From NCBI RefSeq assembly GCF_001936575.1, contig NZ_MSMP01000010.1:62001-126000 (forward strand): a stretch of DNA of 64,000 bases, in the 5' to 3' direction. This DNA is from Tenacibaculum agarivorans. GTDB taxonomy: Bacteria > Bacteroidota > Bacteroidia > Flavobacteriales > Flavobacteriaceae. Numbering within the stretch: position 1 is the stretch's first letter; each line of letters begins with the position of its first letter. A program made the position numbers and the translations under genes. Of this stretch, positions 28,195 to 36,834 are shown one piece after another. The notes beneath the pieces were generated by a model that was not told the DNA's origin, did not search any database, and was given only the letters and a program-made list of their open reading frames with translations.

Positions 28195-29625
28195 ATGAAA
28201 AATAACAACCTTTTATTTGTCCTTTGCCTTATTATATTTTCAATTTCACACATGTTTGCTCAAGGAGAAGTCGTAAAAAAAATAGATCAATACATTTCTC
28301 AAGTTAAAAAAGAAAACAATATCCCAGGAGTTTCAGTATGTATTGTAAAGGATGATGCTATTTTCTATAAAAAGCATTTCGGCCTTGCAAGTATCGAGCA
28401 TGATGTTCCTTTAAGTGAGCAGTCAATATTTAGAGTGTATTCACTAACTAAAACTGTTATTTCTGTCGCTATATTTCAATTAATAGAAAAAGGGAAATTA
28501 TCTTTAGAAGATCCAATATCAAAGTATATATCAGGGGTGCCAACTTCTTGGAAATCTCTCCAAATAAAATATTTATTAACTCATTCTTCAGGTTTACCTG
28601 ATATGAGAGTATTTGGAAGTAATAAGCAATTAACTGAAGAAAAAGCAAAAGAGAAAGCATTTAAAGAAGAGTTTACTTTTGCTAAAGGAGATAAGTATAG
28701 CTATAACCAAACTAATTTTTGGTTACTACACAGGATTATTGAAAAAATAACGAATAAGAAACTTGAAGATTTTATTAGAGAAAATCAATTTGAAGGAGAA
28801 AAAGATAATGTGTTTTTCTCTTCAGACTCTAAACTGATTATAAAAAATAGAGTAACCTCTTACTTTCCTTTTTCGACAGGCAAAATGATTATTGATTTGC
28901 CAACAATAGAAGGAGATTATATGTATGCAGCAAATGGTTTAAATATCACATTGAATGAATTTGTGAAATGGGATAAAAGACTTCGAAATAATGAGTTACT
29001 AAAAGAAAGTACAAAGCTAAAGATGTGGGAAGAATTCCCTTATCAAAAGTCAAATAAAATATTTACTTATGCCTGGGATAAATTTTTCCTGAACTACCAT
29101 GAATCTTATGGCTTTACAGGATCTTTAATTACTGCATATAGAATATTTCCAAAGGATAATATTAGTGTTTTTATATTGTCTAATGGATTAGGTGAAATTT
29201 ATGATATTGATGATGTAGTAGATCATGTAGCTAATATCGTAAATGGAGATATTTACAATGTGCAGGAACCTACTTTTAATACACTACATACAATTGTACT
29301 AAATCAAGGATTTGAAAAATTTAAGAAGAAATACTTTAAAATTAAAAATGGATCTCAAAGTCGAGAACTAGATTTAGAAGATGTAGTAAATAGTTTGGGA
29401 TATACACTTTTGAGATCTCAAAAAAATAAAGAGGCATTGAAAATGTTTACCTTTAACACAGAAGAATATCCAAATTCAGCTAATGTATATGATAGCTTAG
29501 GAGAAATTTATTTGATGCAAAAACAATACGATTTAGCTGAGGAAAATTATAAAAAAGCTATAGCATTAGGAGGAACAAATGGTAATGCTAAAGAGATGTT
29601 AGAAAAAATTAAAGCCAAAAAATAA
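28195..29625 (+). CDS. Secreted beta-lactamase-fold serine hydrolase with C-terminal TPRs
   Basis: A class C beta-lactamase/esterase-like hydrolase (Pfam beta-lactamase type). Signal peptide MKNNNLLFVLCLIIFSISHMFAQ. The catalytic SxxK is Ser-Leu-Thr-Lys in VYSLTKTVIS. The second motif falls in YSYNQTNFWLL, where Gln may replace the Asn of YxN. The third box is YGFTGSLITAY. From about residue 385 a TPR pair follows: LGYTLLRSQKNKEALKMF and YDSLGEIYLMQKQYDLAEENYKKAI. The real substrate is unknown; a cell-wall or ester substrate is possible. It lies 69 bp before the ECF sigma gene on the same strand and shares its candidate promoter motif. Confidence 0.85.
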   Translation: MKNNNLLFVLCLIIFSISHMFAQGEVVKKIDQYISQVKKENNIPGVSVCIVKDDAIFYKKHFGLASIEHDVPLSEQSIFRVYSLTKTVISVAIFQLIEKGKLSLEDPISKYISGVPTSWKSLQIKYLLTHSSGLPDMRVFGSNKQLTEEKAKEKAFKEEFTFAKGDKYSYNQTNFWLLHRIIEKITNKKLEDFIRENQFEGEKDNVFFSSDSKLIIKNRVTSYFPFSTGKMIIDLPTIEGDYMYAANGLNITLNEFVKWDKRLRNNELLKESTKLKMWEEFPYQKSNKIFTYAWDKFFLNYHESYGFTGSLITAYRIFPKDNISVFILSNGLGEIYDIDDVVDHVANIVNGDIYNVQEPTFNTLHTIVLNQGFEKFKKKYFKIKNGSQSRELDLEDVVNSLGYTLLRSQKNKEALKMFTFNTEEYPNSANVYDSLGEIYLMQKQYDLAEENYKKAIALGGTNGNAKEMLEKIKAKK

Positions 29626-29632
29626 AAAAATC

Positions 29633-29660
29633 TGTAACGTTTTTAAAAATATACAGTTCT
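29633..29660 (+). promoter_or_regulatory. Candidate autoregulated ECF-sigma promoter
   Basis: TGTAAC-N16-AGTTCT, 34 bp before the sigma-factor start codon. It matches the site before the serine hydrolase gene at 28141. Autoregulation by the encoded sigma factor is an inference. Confidence 0.5.
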
Positions 29661-29694
29661 TTCTATCAAACAACTAATTAATACTTTTTAAAGT

Positions 29695-30243
29695 TTGGAT
29701 TTACTATCAGACAGTGCATTAATGTTGAAAGTTAAATCTGGTGACAACCATACACTAGGTTTACTTTACGAACGATATAAGAAAAGATTATTTGGCTTTT
29801 TCTTTCAAATGTGTAAAGATGCCAGTTTATGTGAAGATTTAGTACAAAATGTTTTTATACGTGTATTGAAATATAAACACACATATACAGAGGAAAGCAA
29901 TTTCTTATCCTGGATTTTTAAAATAGCAAGGAATGTGTACTATGATCATTTTAAAGCTGCAGCTAAAAATAAAGCATCAGATGTTGATGAGTTGTATGAT
30001 TTGAAATCTTCTGATAATGTGGAAAAAGAGATGGAGCAAAATGAAAAGATGATGTTACTGAAAAAAGCGATTAGTAAACTACCAGATGATAAAAAAGAAA
30101 TTATTCTTTTAAGTAAAATAAAAGGGTTGAAGCATAAAGAAATAGGAGAGGTAATTAATTGTTCAGAAGGAAATGCAAGAACTAGGGTTCATAGAGCCTT
30201 AAACGATTTAAAAGATATTTATTTAACCTTAGAAAAAAGATAG
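29695..30243 (+). CDS. RNA polymerase sigma factor, ECF family
   Basis: A 182-aa sigma-70 family ECF factor. Region 2 is LGLLYERYKKRLFGFFFQM through CEDLVQNVFIRVLKYKHTY and NFLSWIFKIARNVYYDHF. Region 4 is AISKLPDDKKEIILLSKIKGLKHKEIGEVINCSEGNARTRVHRAL, read in parts. The start is TTG at 29695, giving MDLLSDSALMLKVKSGDN; the only in-frame ATG is codon 10, which would cut into conserved sequence. The next gene starts 1 bp after the stop and encodes a membrane protein of anti-sigma layout, so the pair is likely a sigma/anti-sigma unit. Confidence 0.92.
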   Translation: MDLLSDSALMLKVKSGDNHTLGLLYERYKKRLFGFFFQMCKDASLCEDLVQNVFIRVLKYKHTYTEESNFLSWIFKIARNVYYDHFKAAAKNKASDVDELYDLKSSDNVEKEMEQNEKMMLLKKAISKLPDDKKEIILLSKIKGLKHKEIGEVINCSEGNARTRVHRALNDLKDIYLTLEKR

Positions 30244-30244
30244 A

Positions 30245-31039
30245 ATGATGAATTATATAGAGTTTAAAGATTGTCTTGTAGACTATGTGTCGGGAAATCT
30301 ATCGGAAGAAAAGATAAATGCACTAGAATTATTTCTAAAAGAAAATCCTGAGTATAGTAAGGAAGTAGAAGAAGTCACCTTTTTTTGGGAAGGTATTGAA
30401 GAAGAAATACCTGAACCAAGTGCAGCTATGGATATCGGATTTTATACGATGTTAAATGCTCAAAAAGAGAAAAAAAATAATGTCTCAATTTTTACTAAAA
30501 TTGAAAACTTCTTGTTAGGAAGTACATTTAAAAGAGTTGGGTATTCAATAGCAATCTTAACAGTAGGTTTTTTCTTGGGGAAAAGTATGGATACTGGAAC
30601 ATTACCTGTTGAATCAAATATTGAAGAAGTAAAAAAAGAAACCGAAAGTGTGCGTTCTCAGTTGGTATTAACCTTATTGGAACAGCCTTCAGCAAATAAA
30701 AGATTACAAGCCGTAAACGAAGTAACCAAATTAAACAAAGTAACAGAAACTATTATTCAAGCATTATTTAAAACTTTAAATAATGATGATAATGTTAATG
30801 TAAGACTTTCCGCTATAGAAGCTTTGAGTAATTATGCCGACATTCCTTTAGTTAGAGAGGGGTTAATAGCTTCAATTTTAAAACAAGAATCTCCTTTAGT
30901 ACAAATAGCTTTAGCAGATTTAATGGTAGTCTTACAAGAAAAAGAAGCCATACAATCATTTGAAAAGTTAATAGATGAAGAAGATACCAATGAAAGTGTA
31001 AAACAAAAAATGGAAGAAAGTATAGAGCGTATTATTTAA
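30245..31039 (+). CDS. Putative anti-sigma factor with TM helix and HEAT-like repeats
   Basis: A 264-aa single-pass membrane protein. The N-terminal ~60 residues (IEFKDCLVDYVSGNLSEEK ... LELFLKENPEYSKEVEEV) resemble the cytoplasmic domain of anti-sigma factors in this phylum. One TM helix follows (VGYSIAILTVGFFLG, residues 98-112). The external part has HEAT-like repeats: NDDNVNVRLSAIEALSNYAD, SPLVQIALADLMVVLQEKEA. No zinc HxxxCxxC motif is evident. It starts 1 bp after the sigma gene, consistent with translational coupling. A role in holding the ECF factor inactive is inferred from position and layout. Confidence 0.75.
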   Translation: MMNYIEFKDCLVDYVSGNLSEEKINALELFLKENPEYSKEVEEVTFFWEGIEEEIPEPSAAMDIGFYTMLNAQKEKKNNVSIFTKIENFLLGSTFKRVGYSIAILTVGFFLGKSMDTGTLPVESNIEEVKKETESVRSQLVLTLLEQPSANKRLQAVNEVTKLNKVTETIIQALFKTLNNDDNVNVRLSAIEALSNYADIPLVREGLIASILKQESPLVQIALADLMVVLQEKEAIQSFEKLIDEEDTNESVKQKMEESIERII

Positions 31040-31124
31040 TACATAGATTAAGTTTTGATGTAAATGGCAAGTCCTAGGTCGCTTTTTACAAAGAACAATA
31101 AGTCATTCATCAAAAAAGTAAATC

Positions 31125-32039
31125 ATGAAATTTATAAAAACGATTATTATAACAAGTATTCTTGGAATAGGGAGTTGGGTTCAAGCTCAAAATTATCATA
31201 TCGATAAAAAACTAAAGAGTGAAGAAACACTAAAAAAAGAATTAGAATTCACTAGAAATTCATCTGAAAATATTTTAGTAGTAGATAATGTATATGGATC
31301 AATTAAAGTAGAGGGATACAATGGATCTAAAATATTAGTAGAAGTAAAGAAAAAGGTATATGCAGATACTAAAGAAGATTTAGAAAAAGGGAAACAAGAA
31401 ATAGGAATTAAAACTGAAAAATTAGAAGATGCAATATATGTTTATTTAGACTCGCCTTATTCTTATTTTGATAAAGAAACAGGAATGTTTGAACATAGGG
31501 AGTTTAGTTATAACTCTAGAAGAAGTTATAAGCATAGAAAAAAACGAAACTATAAGCATCGACTAGATTTTAGTATTAAGGTTCCTAAAAATACTAGTAT
31601 TGATTTACAAGCAATAAATAAAGGAGATGTTATTGTAGAAAATGTTCATGGAAAATTATTGATAGCTCATAACATTAACGGTCCAATAGATTTAATTAAT
31701 GTATCAGGAAAAACAGATGTAAATGCATTGAATAAAGATATAAACATTACGTATACAGAAAACCCAAAAGAAGAAAGTTGGTTTCGATCTTTAAATGGAG
31801 ATATTAACATAAAATTTAAAGAAGGGTTAGATGCAATAATCAGTTATAAAACATTAAACGGGAAGTTTTATACTAATTTCCCTATAGAAAAAACAACGCC
31901 AAAAATTATAAAGTTATCAGAGCGAAAGAAACGAGGAACAAAATATAAAATAGATACGAACAGTCATTTTAAAATAGGGAAAGGTAATGTTCATTTACAT
32001 TTTGACCAGTTAAATGGAGATGCAATCGTTAAAAAATAA
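31125..32039 (+). CDS. Secreted DUF4097-type beta-helix protein (first copy)
   Basis: A 304-aa exported protein with signal peptide ending SWVQAQ. It has short beta repeats with alternating hydrophobic residues, such as NILVVDNVYGSIKVEGYNG, NKGDVIVENVHGKLLIAHNING and ALNKDINITYTENP, of the adhesin-like DUF4097 type. A basic, Tyr-rich insert (RRSYKHRKKRNYKHRLDF) lies near the middle. The function is unknown. It follows the anti-sigma-like gene by 85 bp and is followed 4 bp later by a paralogue, so both are probable outputs or sensors of the ECF system. Confidence 0.8.
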   Translation: MKFIKTIIITSILGIGSWVQAQNYHIDKKLKSEETLKKELEFTRNSSENILVVDNVYGSIKVEGYNGSKILVEVKKKVYADTKEDLEKGKQEIGIKTEKLEDAIYVYLDSPYSYFDKETGMFEHREFSYNSRRSYKHRKKRNYKHRLDFSIKVPKNTSIDLQAINKGDVIVENVHGKLLIAHNINGPIDLINVSGKTDVNALNKDINITYTENPKEESWFRSLNGDINIKFKEGLDAIISYKTLNGKFYTNFPIEKTTPKIIKLSERKKRGTKYKIDTNSHFKIGKGNVHLHFDQLNGDAIVKK

Positions 32040-32043
32040 AATT

Positions 32044-32862
32044 ATGAGTATTAAAAACATAAAATCAATTGCTGTCACTTTGTTAGTATTCCTATCGTAT
32101 AGTGTATCAGCACAAGAAGAGGTTAAGGTACCGTTGACTAATCCTAATAAAGAAGGATTTTTAAAAGCAGAAATTATAAATGGTTCTATTACTGTAAAAG
32201 GATATGAAGGAGATGAAGTAATAGTGAAAGGAATCCAAAGAGAAGGGGAAAGAAGAAGTAGAAATAGAGGTAGAGGAAATAGAGTAGGATTAAAAAGAAT
32301 ATCAGCTAATTCTTTAGAATTTAGTGTAGAAGAGTTTGATAATGTAGTCCGAGTAAAGAGTTCAGTAAACGGAACTACTGATTTTGAAATTAAGGTTCCT
32401 AAGAATTTCTCTCTTAAACTCTCTACTGTTAATAGAGGAGATATATATGTGGAAAATGTAAACGGAACTATGGATATTAGTAATACTAATGGAAAAATTA
32501 CTTTAAAGGATATCAGTGGTTCTGTAAGTGCCGATGCTCTTAATAAAGATATTATCGTAAGTTTTGTAAAAGTAAATCCAGATATTCCAATGGCTTTTAG
32601 TAGCTTAAATGGTGATATTGATATTACCTTACCTAAAAATGTTAAGGCAGATATTAAAGTCAAATCAGATAGGGGAGAGATTTATACTGATTTTGATATT
32701 AAAACAAGACCATCTAAAGCCAAAGTGATTAAAGGAGATCGTAAAAAAAGAAATGCGTACAGTGTTAAAGTGGAAAAATGGATTATAGGTTCTATTAATG
32801 GAGGTGGACCAGAAATTTTATTTAAAAATTTTAATGGAGACGTAATTTTAAGATCGAGATAA
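32044..32862 (+). CDS. Secreted DUF4097-type beta-helix protein (second copy)
   Basis: A paralogue of the preceding gene, 272 aa. I place the start at 32044 (MSIKNIKSIAVTLLVFLSYSVSAQ, a good signal peptide), not at the longer frame from 32014 that overlaps the upstream gene. Repeats match the first copy: IINGSITVKGYEGDEV, NRGDIYVENVNGTMDISNTNG, ALNKDIIVSFVK, FSSLNGDIDITLP. A basic stretch (REGERRSRNRGRGNR) again interrupts the repeats. A terminator follows at 32890. No enzymatic motif is visible. Confidence 0.82.
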   Translation: MSIKNIKSIAVTLLVFLSYSVSAQEEVKVPLTNPNKEGFLKAEIINGSITVKGYEGDEVIVKGIQREGERRSRNRGRGNRVGLKRISANSLEFSVEEFDNVVRVKSSVNGTTDFEIKVPKNFSLKLSTVNRGDIYVENVNGTMDISNTNGKITLKDISGSVSADALNKDIIVSFVKVNPDIPMAFSSLNGDIDITLPKNVKADIKVKSDRGEIYTDFDIKTRPSKAKVIKGDRKKRNAYSVKVEKWIIGSINGGGPEILFKNFNGDVILRSR

Positions 32863-32889
32863 TGATTATTTAATACATCTAATACAACT

Positions 32890-32922
32890 AAAGCTGTAGA
32901 ATTTTAAGTCTACAGCTTTTTT
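32890..32922 (+). terminator. Terminator of the ECF/DUF4097 operon
   Basis: An 11-bp perfect stem AAAGCTGTAGA / TCTACAGCTTT with an 8-nt loop and a following T run, 27 bp after the second DUF4097-type gene. Confidence 0.85.
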
Positions 32923-33029
32923 GTTAATAGTTTAGCGTGAATCTCGTTTAAGAGTAAGAGCATTATTTTGATTGAAATTCATTGGACTAGTTGAAAATGA
33001 ATTTTCTATGTAAGATTCACATTATTTAG

Positions 33030-34139
33030 TTAATAATTCATGTTTACAAACTTATTGAGTAAGTGATAATATAAAGGATCTGGAACATTATGTTTAGCCC
33101 AGCCAATTAAAGTAAGCACATCTACTTTTGTTTTGTGTGCAACAACCATATTTAGTTTTGGAATTACGGTGATAAATTGTCCACCCCAACCCGTTGCAGT
33201 GTAAGCACCTTCAAAATCAGGATTATTATAAAACTCTTCAAAAATCCACCACATGTAAGCGTATGAAAATTGTACACTTGATTTTTCTGTTCTGCCATAT
33301 CTTTTATTCACTGTTTTAGTAGGGGTAACTGTAGTTGTGGTTTTTTTAATCCATTCTTTTGAAATCAATTGTTTTCCATTCCACTGACCATTATTTAACA
33401 TGAGTTGTCCAATTTTGGCCATGTCTCTTGTAGATAAGTAAACGTGAAAAGCAGAATATCTAGATTTTTTAGTATTGTATTTCTTTTTCTGGTTTTTAAT
33501 ATTCCAATCTTGAAATCCTAAAGGAATAGCTAATTGTTGTTCTATTTCTTGGTAAATAGTATTACCCGTTTTTTGTTCTAAAATATATCCACCAACATTA
33601 AAATCCCAATTGTTATATACAAAGTATTCTCCTGGCTTTACGCTACCTCTTTTCTTTATATTATTTGTATCATATCCTCCATTGGCAGGAATATGAAAAA
33701 CACCAGATCTGGCATTTATAATATGATCTACAGTAGCTTGTTTTTCTACTGGTAATAAACCGTCATCTTCATCAATGCCAATTTCTCCGATGGTTTCGTT
33801 TAAATCGATAGTGCCATTTTCTACATATTTACCGTAGAGTATACTTAAGATACTTTTTCTACAAGAAGCTAAATAATTAATTTTGGAAGTATTCCCATAC
33901 TCGTAAATCACTTCACCATTTTGTAGTACTACCATACTTGTAGTGTGAAGATCTTTTAAATATTGAGTGAAGTCCTCTAATTTATCTGATTTTTCAGAAA
34001 CTAAGTTTTTTTCAAAAGGTCTTCCTTTAAAAGAAGATTTACTATAAAACCAATCTTGTGGACTTGAGCAAAATGTGAAAACTGTTGTAGTTAATAAGAA
34101 TAGGATAACAGCCCCAACTTTGTAGACTATTTTTTTCAT
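33030..34139 (-). CDS. Serine hydrolase, class C beta-lactamase family, exported
   Basis: A 369-aa exported hydrolase. The N-terminus is hydrophobic and ends FTFCSSPQDW; the Cys could be lipidated although the lipobox is imperfect. The SxxK motif is Ser-Cys-Arg-Lys in LASCRKSILSIL. YxN is in FVYNNWDFNVGGYIL. The third box is TGWGGQFITVIP. Homologues include 6-aminohexanoate-dimer-hydrolase-like esterases and penicillin-binding-protein-like hydrolases, so substrate is uncertain. It starts 30 bp after the GIN-domain gene on the same strand, so these may be cotranscribed. Confidence 0.85.
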   Translation of the reverse strand: MKKIVYKVGAVILFLLTTTVFTFCSSPQDWFYSKSSFKGRPFEKNLVSEKSDKLEDFTQYLKDLHTTSMVVLQNGEVIYEYGNTSKINYLASCRKSILSILYGKYVENGTIDLNETIGEIGIDEDDGLLPVEKQATVDHIINARSGVFHIPANGGYDTNNIKKRGSVKPGEYFVYNNWDFNVGGYILEQKTGNTIYQEIEQQLAIPLGFQDWNIKNQKKKYNTKKSRYSAFHVYLSTRDMAKIGQLMLNNGQWNGKQLISKEWIKKTTTTVTPTKTVNKRYGRTEKSSVQFSYAYMWWIFEEFYNNPDFEGAYTATGWGGQFITVIPKLNMVVAHKTKVDVLTLIGWAKHNVPDPLYYHLLNKFVNMNY

Positions 34140-34169
34140 TTAATTTATTTTTTAAAGTGTAGTTATTTT

Positions 34170-34895
34170 TTAGTTAGCATTAATTAATCTTCCAGATCCA
34201 GGGCTACTGAATGAGATTTTTGGATTACCTTTATAGAATATGTCACCACTTCCAGGCACTGAAGCGTTTAATTTTGAAGAAGCATATAACTCAACATCTC
34301 CACTTCCTGGTAGGCTGATACTGTAGTTTTTAGTATTGACTTTGAAACCACTATATTTTCCACTACCAACAAGTCGTAACTTTACATTGTTTATTGTAAT
34401 ATTTTCTTTGAAAATAATGTTTCCAGATCCAACAATTGTTGATTTAAGCTGGAGTATTGGGTTTATCTTATTGATATAAATATTTCCACTTCCTACTAAA
34501 GATAAATTCATATCTGATTGATTACTAAAATCATTGACATGAATAGCCCCAGAACCTAAAGTTTTAATGCCTGATATTTTAGGAAGAGTAATGTTTATAA
34601 ATAAACGATAGTCTCTGTAACTGCCATTTTTTAATTTGATAATACAGTCATTTTTTACTACTTCAATTTCTAAGTAATTGTCAATGATGTTACTATCACC
34701 ATTCAAAATTAACTCAAACTTATCACCTTGATTAATGGTAATTTTAGCATTGGTAAAAGTGGTGATTTTCTCGAAAGCTTTAGGCGTAATAATTTTAGTT
34801 TTTTCAACTCCGTTACCGAAAACAGTTTCTTGACTGCTACAAAAAGTAAGAAGTAAAGAGATGAGTACAAGCAACCCAATTTTTAATAATTTCAT
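34170..34895 (-). CDS. Lipoprotein with GIN domain (DUF2807)
   Basis: A 241-aa lipoprotein (lipobox region LLLTFCSSQE). The body is a right-handed beta-helix-like DUF2807 domain with repeated Gly-Ser-Gly turns: TLGSGAIHVNDF, LVGSGNIYINKI, IVGSGNIIF, LVGSGKYSGF, LPGSGDVELY, VPGSGDIFYKG and SPGSGRLI. Its molecular role is not established; such proteins often occur with regulators and stress genes. A cluster of TTGAGA/TCTCAA half-sites lies 60-100 bp upstream. Confidence 0.85.
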   Translation of the reverse strand: MKLLKIGLLVLISLLLTFCSSQETVFGNGVEKTKIITPKAFEKITTFTNAKITINQGDKFELILNGDSNIIDNYLEIEVVKNDCIIKLKNGSYRDYRLFINITLPKISGIKTLGSGAIHVNDFSNQSDMNLSLVGSGNIYINKINPILQLKSTIVGSGNIIFKENITINNVKLRLVGSGKYSGFKVNTKNYSISLPGSGDVELYASSKLNASVPGSGDIFYKGNPKISFSSPGSGRLINAN

Positions 34896-34957
34896 TTTAA
34901 AATATTTTGTGTTCTTACAAAGGACTAAAACGAAATATCTTGTGTTACTTGATTTTC

Positions 34958-34992
34958 TTGAGATTAACTCTCAAATTCATGTTTTGAGAGTT
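34958..34992. promoter_or_regulatory. Inverted-repeat cluster upstream of the GIN-domain gene
   Basis: Three alternating half-sites: TTGAGA at 34958, TCTCAA at 34969, TTGAGA at 34984. The last two belong to a 10-bp perfect inverted repeat (AACTCTCAAA / TTTGAGAGTT, 7-nt spacer). There is no clear T run, so an operator is as likely as a terminator of the AraC gene. Confidence 0.4.
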
Positions 34993-35015
34993 TAAAAAGA
35001 AATTAATCTTCCTAA

Positions 35016-36128
35016 CTAAGTAGACTTTTGAAGGTTTAAATTTTTTGAAATGAATTGTTTAGGTGTAATTTGAGTTTCAGATTTGAAAATTCGATAAAAA
35101 CTAGCTTCTGAATTAAAACCAGATTCTTTTGCGATCCCCAATAGGGATAAGTTTTCTAATTCTCCATTTAATAAGCGATTTTTAACTTCTTCAACTCTAG
35201 CTTCATTTAGTACTTTTCTAAAGTTTTTTTGATAGTAAGAATTTATGGTGTTAGACAGAATAGATTCGTTAATATTTAAATCTTTAGCCAATTCTTGTAG
35301 TGTTAGTTTAGGGTTCAAGTATACTTTTTTAATAGTTATAGCTTGATGTAATTTTTGAATTATGTCATTGTCTATTACGATGTCTTTTCGTTTATTTTTC
35401 TTTAATATATCCGCATTTTTAAAACCAATAATAGCTATATAGTATACCGCAGCAGAAATTAGTACGCTATTTAAATTCCATCTCCAATTGTATGAAGAGT
35501 CTAAAATTTTGTTTAATACTAAATTCAGTACATGAACCGAAGACAATGTAACAAGTAATATGGATATGTTTCTAAGAAATTTAGCTTCTAAGATATGTAT
35601 TTTTGAACTTTTTGACGCGTAATAACTTTTAACAGTATTTGATGTAAAAAAGATGTAGAAATAAATAATAGAAAATATAACAAGTAAGTATTCATCTATG
35701 TTTTTAGCTAAATCAAAAAAAAGACGTTGCGCAATTACTTGTTTTTCAACATAAACTTTGGTTTGCATTATAGTTAGATATACAATAATCGAGTATAGCT
35801 GAGAAATAAAAAAAGGAATAAAATAAATCCATTTTTTTTGTACAAATCTATGTGTTGGATCAACAATAGACATCATGTAAAGATAAAATAGGGGAGGTAT
35901 AGCCAACTCAACACTATTAGGGAAAAAGCCAAAACCATGTATTTGCCATAAATTGAAAGAGTGGAGTAGAATTTTAGTATTTAACCAAACAAAGCTTAAA
36001 ATTCCAAGAGCTAGATATTTATTTGATTTTTTTAGCTTCGATTTTCTTAATAAAACAATACTACAAATAATTCCTGTTGTAATACCTATCAGGACCAATA
36101 AATCAAAAAAAGATAATTGTATGTTCAC
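35016..36128 (-). CDS. AraC-family regulator with N-terminal membrane domain
   Basis: A 370-aa regulator. The first ~235 residues contain about seven hydrophobic helices (LLVLIGITTGIICSIVLL, YLALGILSFVWL, PLFYLYMMSIV, WIYFIPFFISQLYSIIVYLTI and others). The C-terminal ~100 residues are an AraC double HTH: LTLQELAKDLNINESILSNTIN, then LLGIAKESGFNSEASFYRIFKSETQITPKQFI. Such membrane-embedded AraC proteins are common in flavobacteria; the signal sensed is unknown. It may regulate the neighbouring GIN-domain and serine hydrolase genes, which lie downstream on the same strand. Confidence 0.88.
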   Translation of the reverse strand: MNIQLSFFDLLVLIGITTGIICSIVLLRKSKLKKSNKYLALGILSFVWLNTKILLHSFNLWQIHGFGFFPNSVELAIPPLFYLYMMSIVDPTHRFVQKKWIYFIPFFISQLYSIIVYLTIMQTKVYVEKQVIAQRLFFDLAKNIDEYLLVIFSIIYFYIFFTSNTVKSYYASKSSKIHILEAKFLRNISILLVTLSSVHVLNLVLNKILDSSYNWRWNLNSVLISAAVYYIAIIGFKNADILKKNKRKDIVIDNDIIQKLHQAITIKKVYLNPKLTLQELAKDLNINESILSNTINSYYQKNFRKVLNEARVEEVKNRLLNGELENLSLLGIAKESGFNSEASFYRIFKSETQITPKQFISKNLNLQKST

Positions 36129-36228
36129 AAATTAAAATTCAATATTATTCGCAAGCTAGAGAAAATATTTTATTTCAGAATACTTAAATCCATTAAACGG
36201 AGTGACTACATGTATATACTTTGATGAG

Positions 36229-36795
36229 CTACTTTATAATAACATAAATATAATAGGCTACAAACTCCCTAAATAGTGAATAAAAATCTCGAAACTCAAA
36301 ATACCAAGGACTAGCACTACTAACATTTTTTATCCCATGCTTTTGAAACAACATTTTTGTTCTTGTTAGATGAAAATATTGTGAAACAACAATGACACTT
36401 TTAAAATTTAAGCTATCTTTTATTTTAATTGTGTTATGAACTGTAGCAAGTGTATTGTTTCCAAAATTATCAATAATCACTAAAGAATCGGGAACATTAT
36501 TTTTAATTAAATATTCTTTCATTTTATCTCCTTCATAAAAACCTTCTTTTCCAAGACCTCCGCTAACAACTATTTTTTTGACTTGACCATTTCTAAATAA
36601 ATTTAAACCACACTCTAAGCGTTTTTGAAGTCGTTTTGATAATGTACCGTCTTCATTTACTTTATTACCCAAAATTACTGCTATATCAGCATTTTTTTCA
36701 TTTTTAGACAAACCATCTAAACTCGTATACATTACATGTCCGAAAAACCATATCAGTAATATATTGATAGCTAATTTATATTTCTTTCTTTTCAT
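36229..36795 (-). CDS. YdcF/SanA-like DUF218 membrane protein
   Basis: A 188-aa protein with one N-terminal TM helix (LAINILLIWFFGHVMY) and a DUF218 domain: ADIAVILGNKVNEDGTLSKRL, VKKIVVSGGLGKEG, KEYLIKNNVPDSLVIIDNFGNNT and VIVVSQYFHLTRTKMLFQKHG. This is the usual ElyC/SanA/YdcF core. In other bacteria members affect envelope integrity and vancomycin resistance at high temperature. It lies 39 bp after the metallo-hydrolase gene on the same strand. Confidence 0.87.
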   Translation of the reverse strand: MKRKKYKLAINILLIWFFGHVMYTSLDGLSKNEKNADIAVILGNKVNEDGTLSKRLQKRLECGLNLFRNGQVKKIVVSGGLGKEGFYEGDKMKEYLIKNNVPDSLVIIDNFGNNTLATVHNTIKIKDSLNFKSVIVVSQYFHLTRTKMLFQKHGIKNVSSASPWYFEFRDFYSLFREFVAYYIYVIIK

Positions 36796-36834
36796 AAAAA
36801 TTTAATTGTTGAACATTTCTTTTTAACGATGTTA

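Noticed and set aside
32010..32663. 217-aa minus-strand frame with many hydrophobic residues
   Set aside because: Antisense to the second DUF4097-type gene, which has a signal peptide and repeats; composition is the complement of an A-rich gene.
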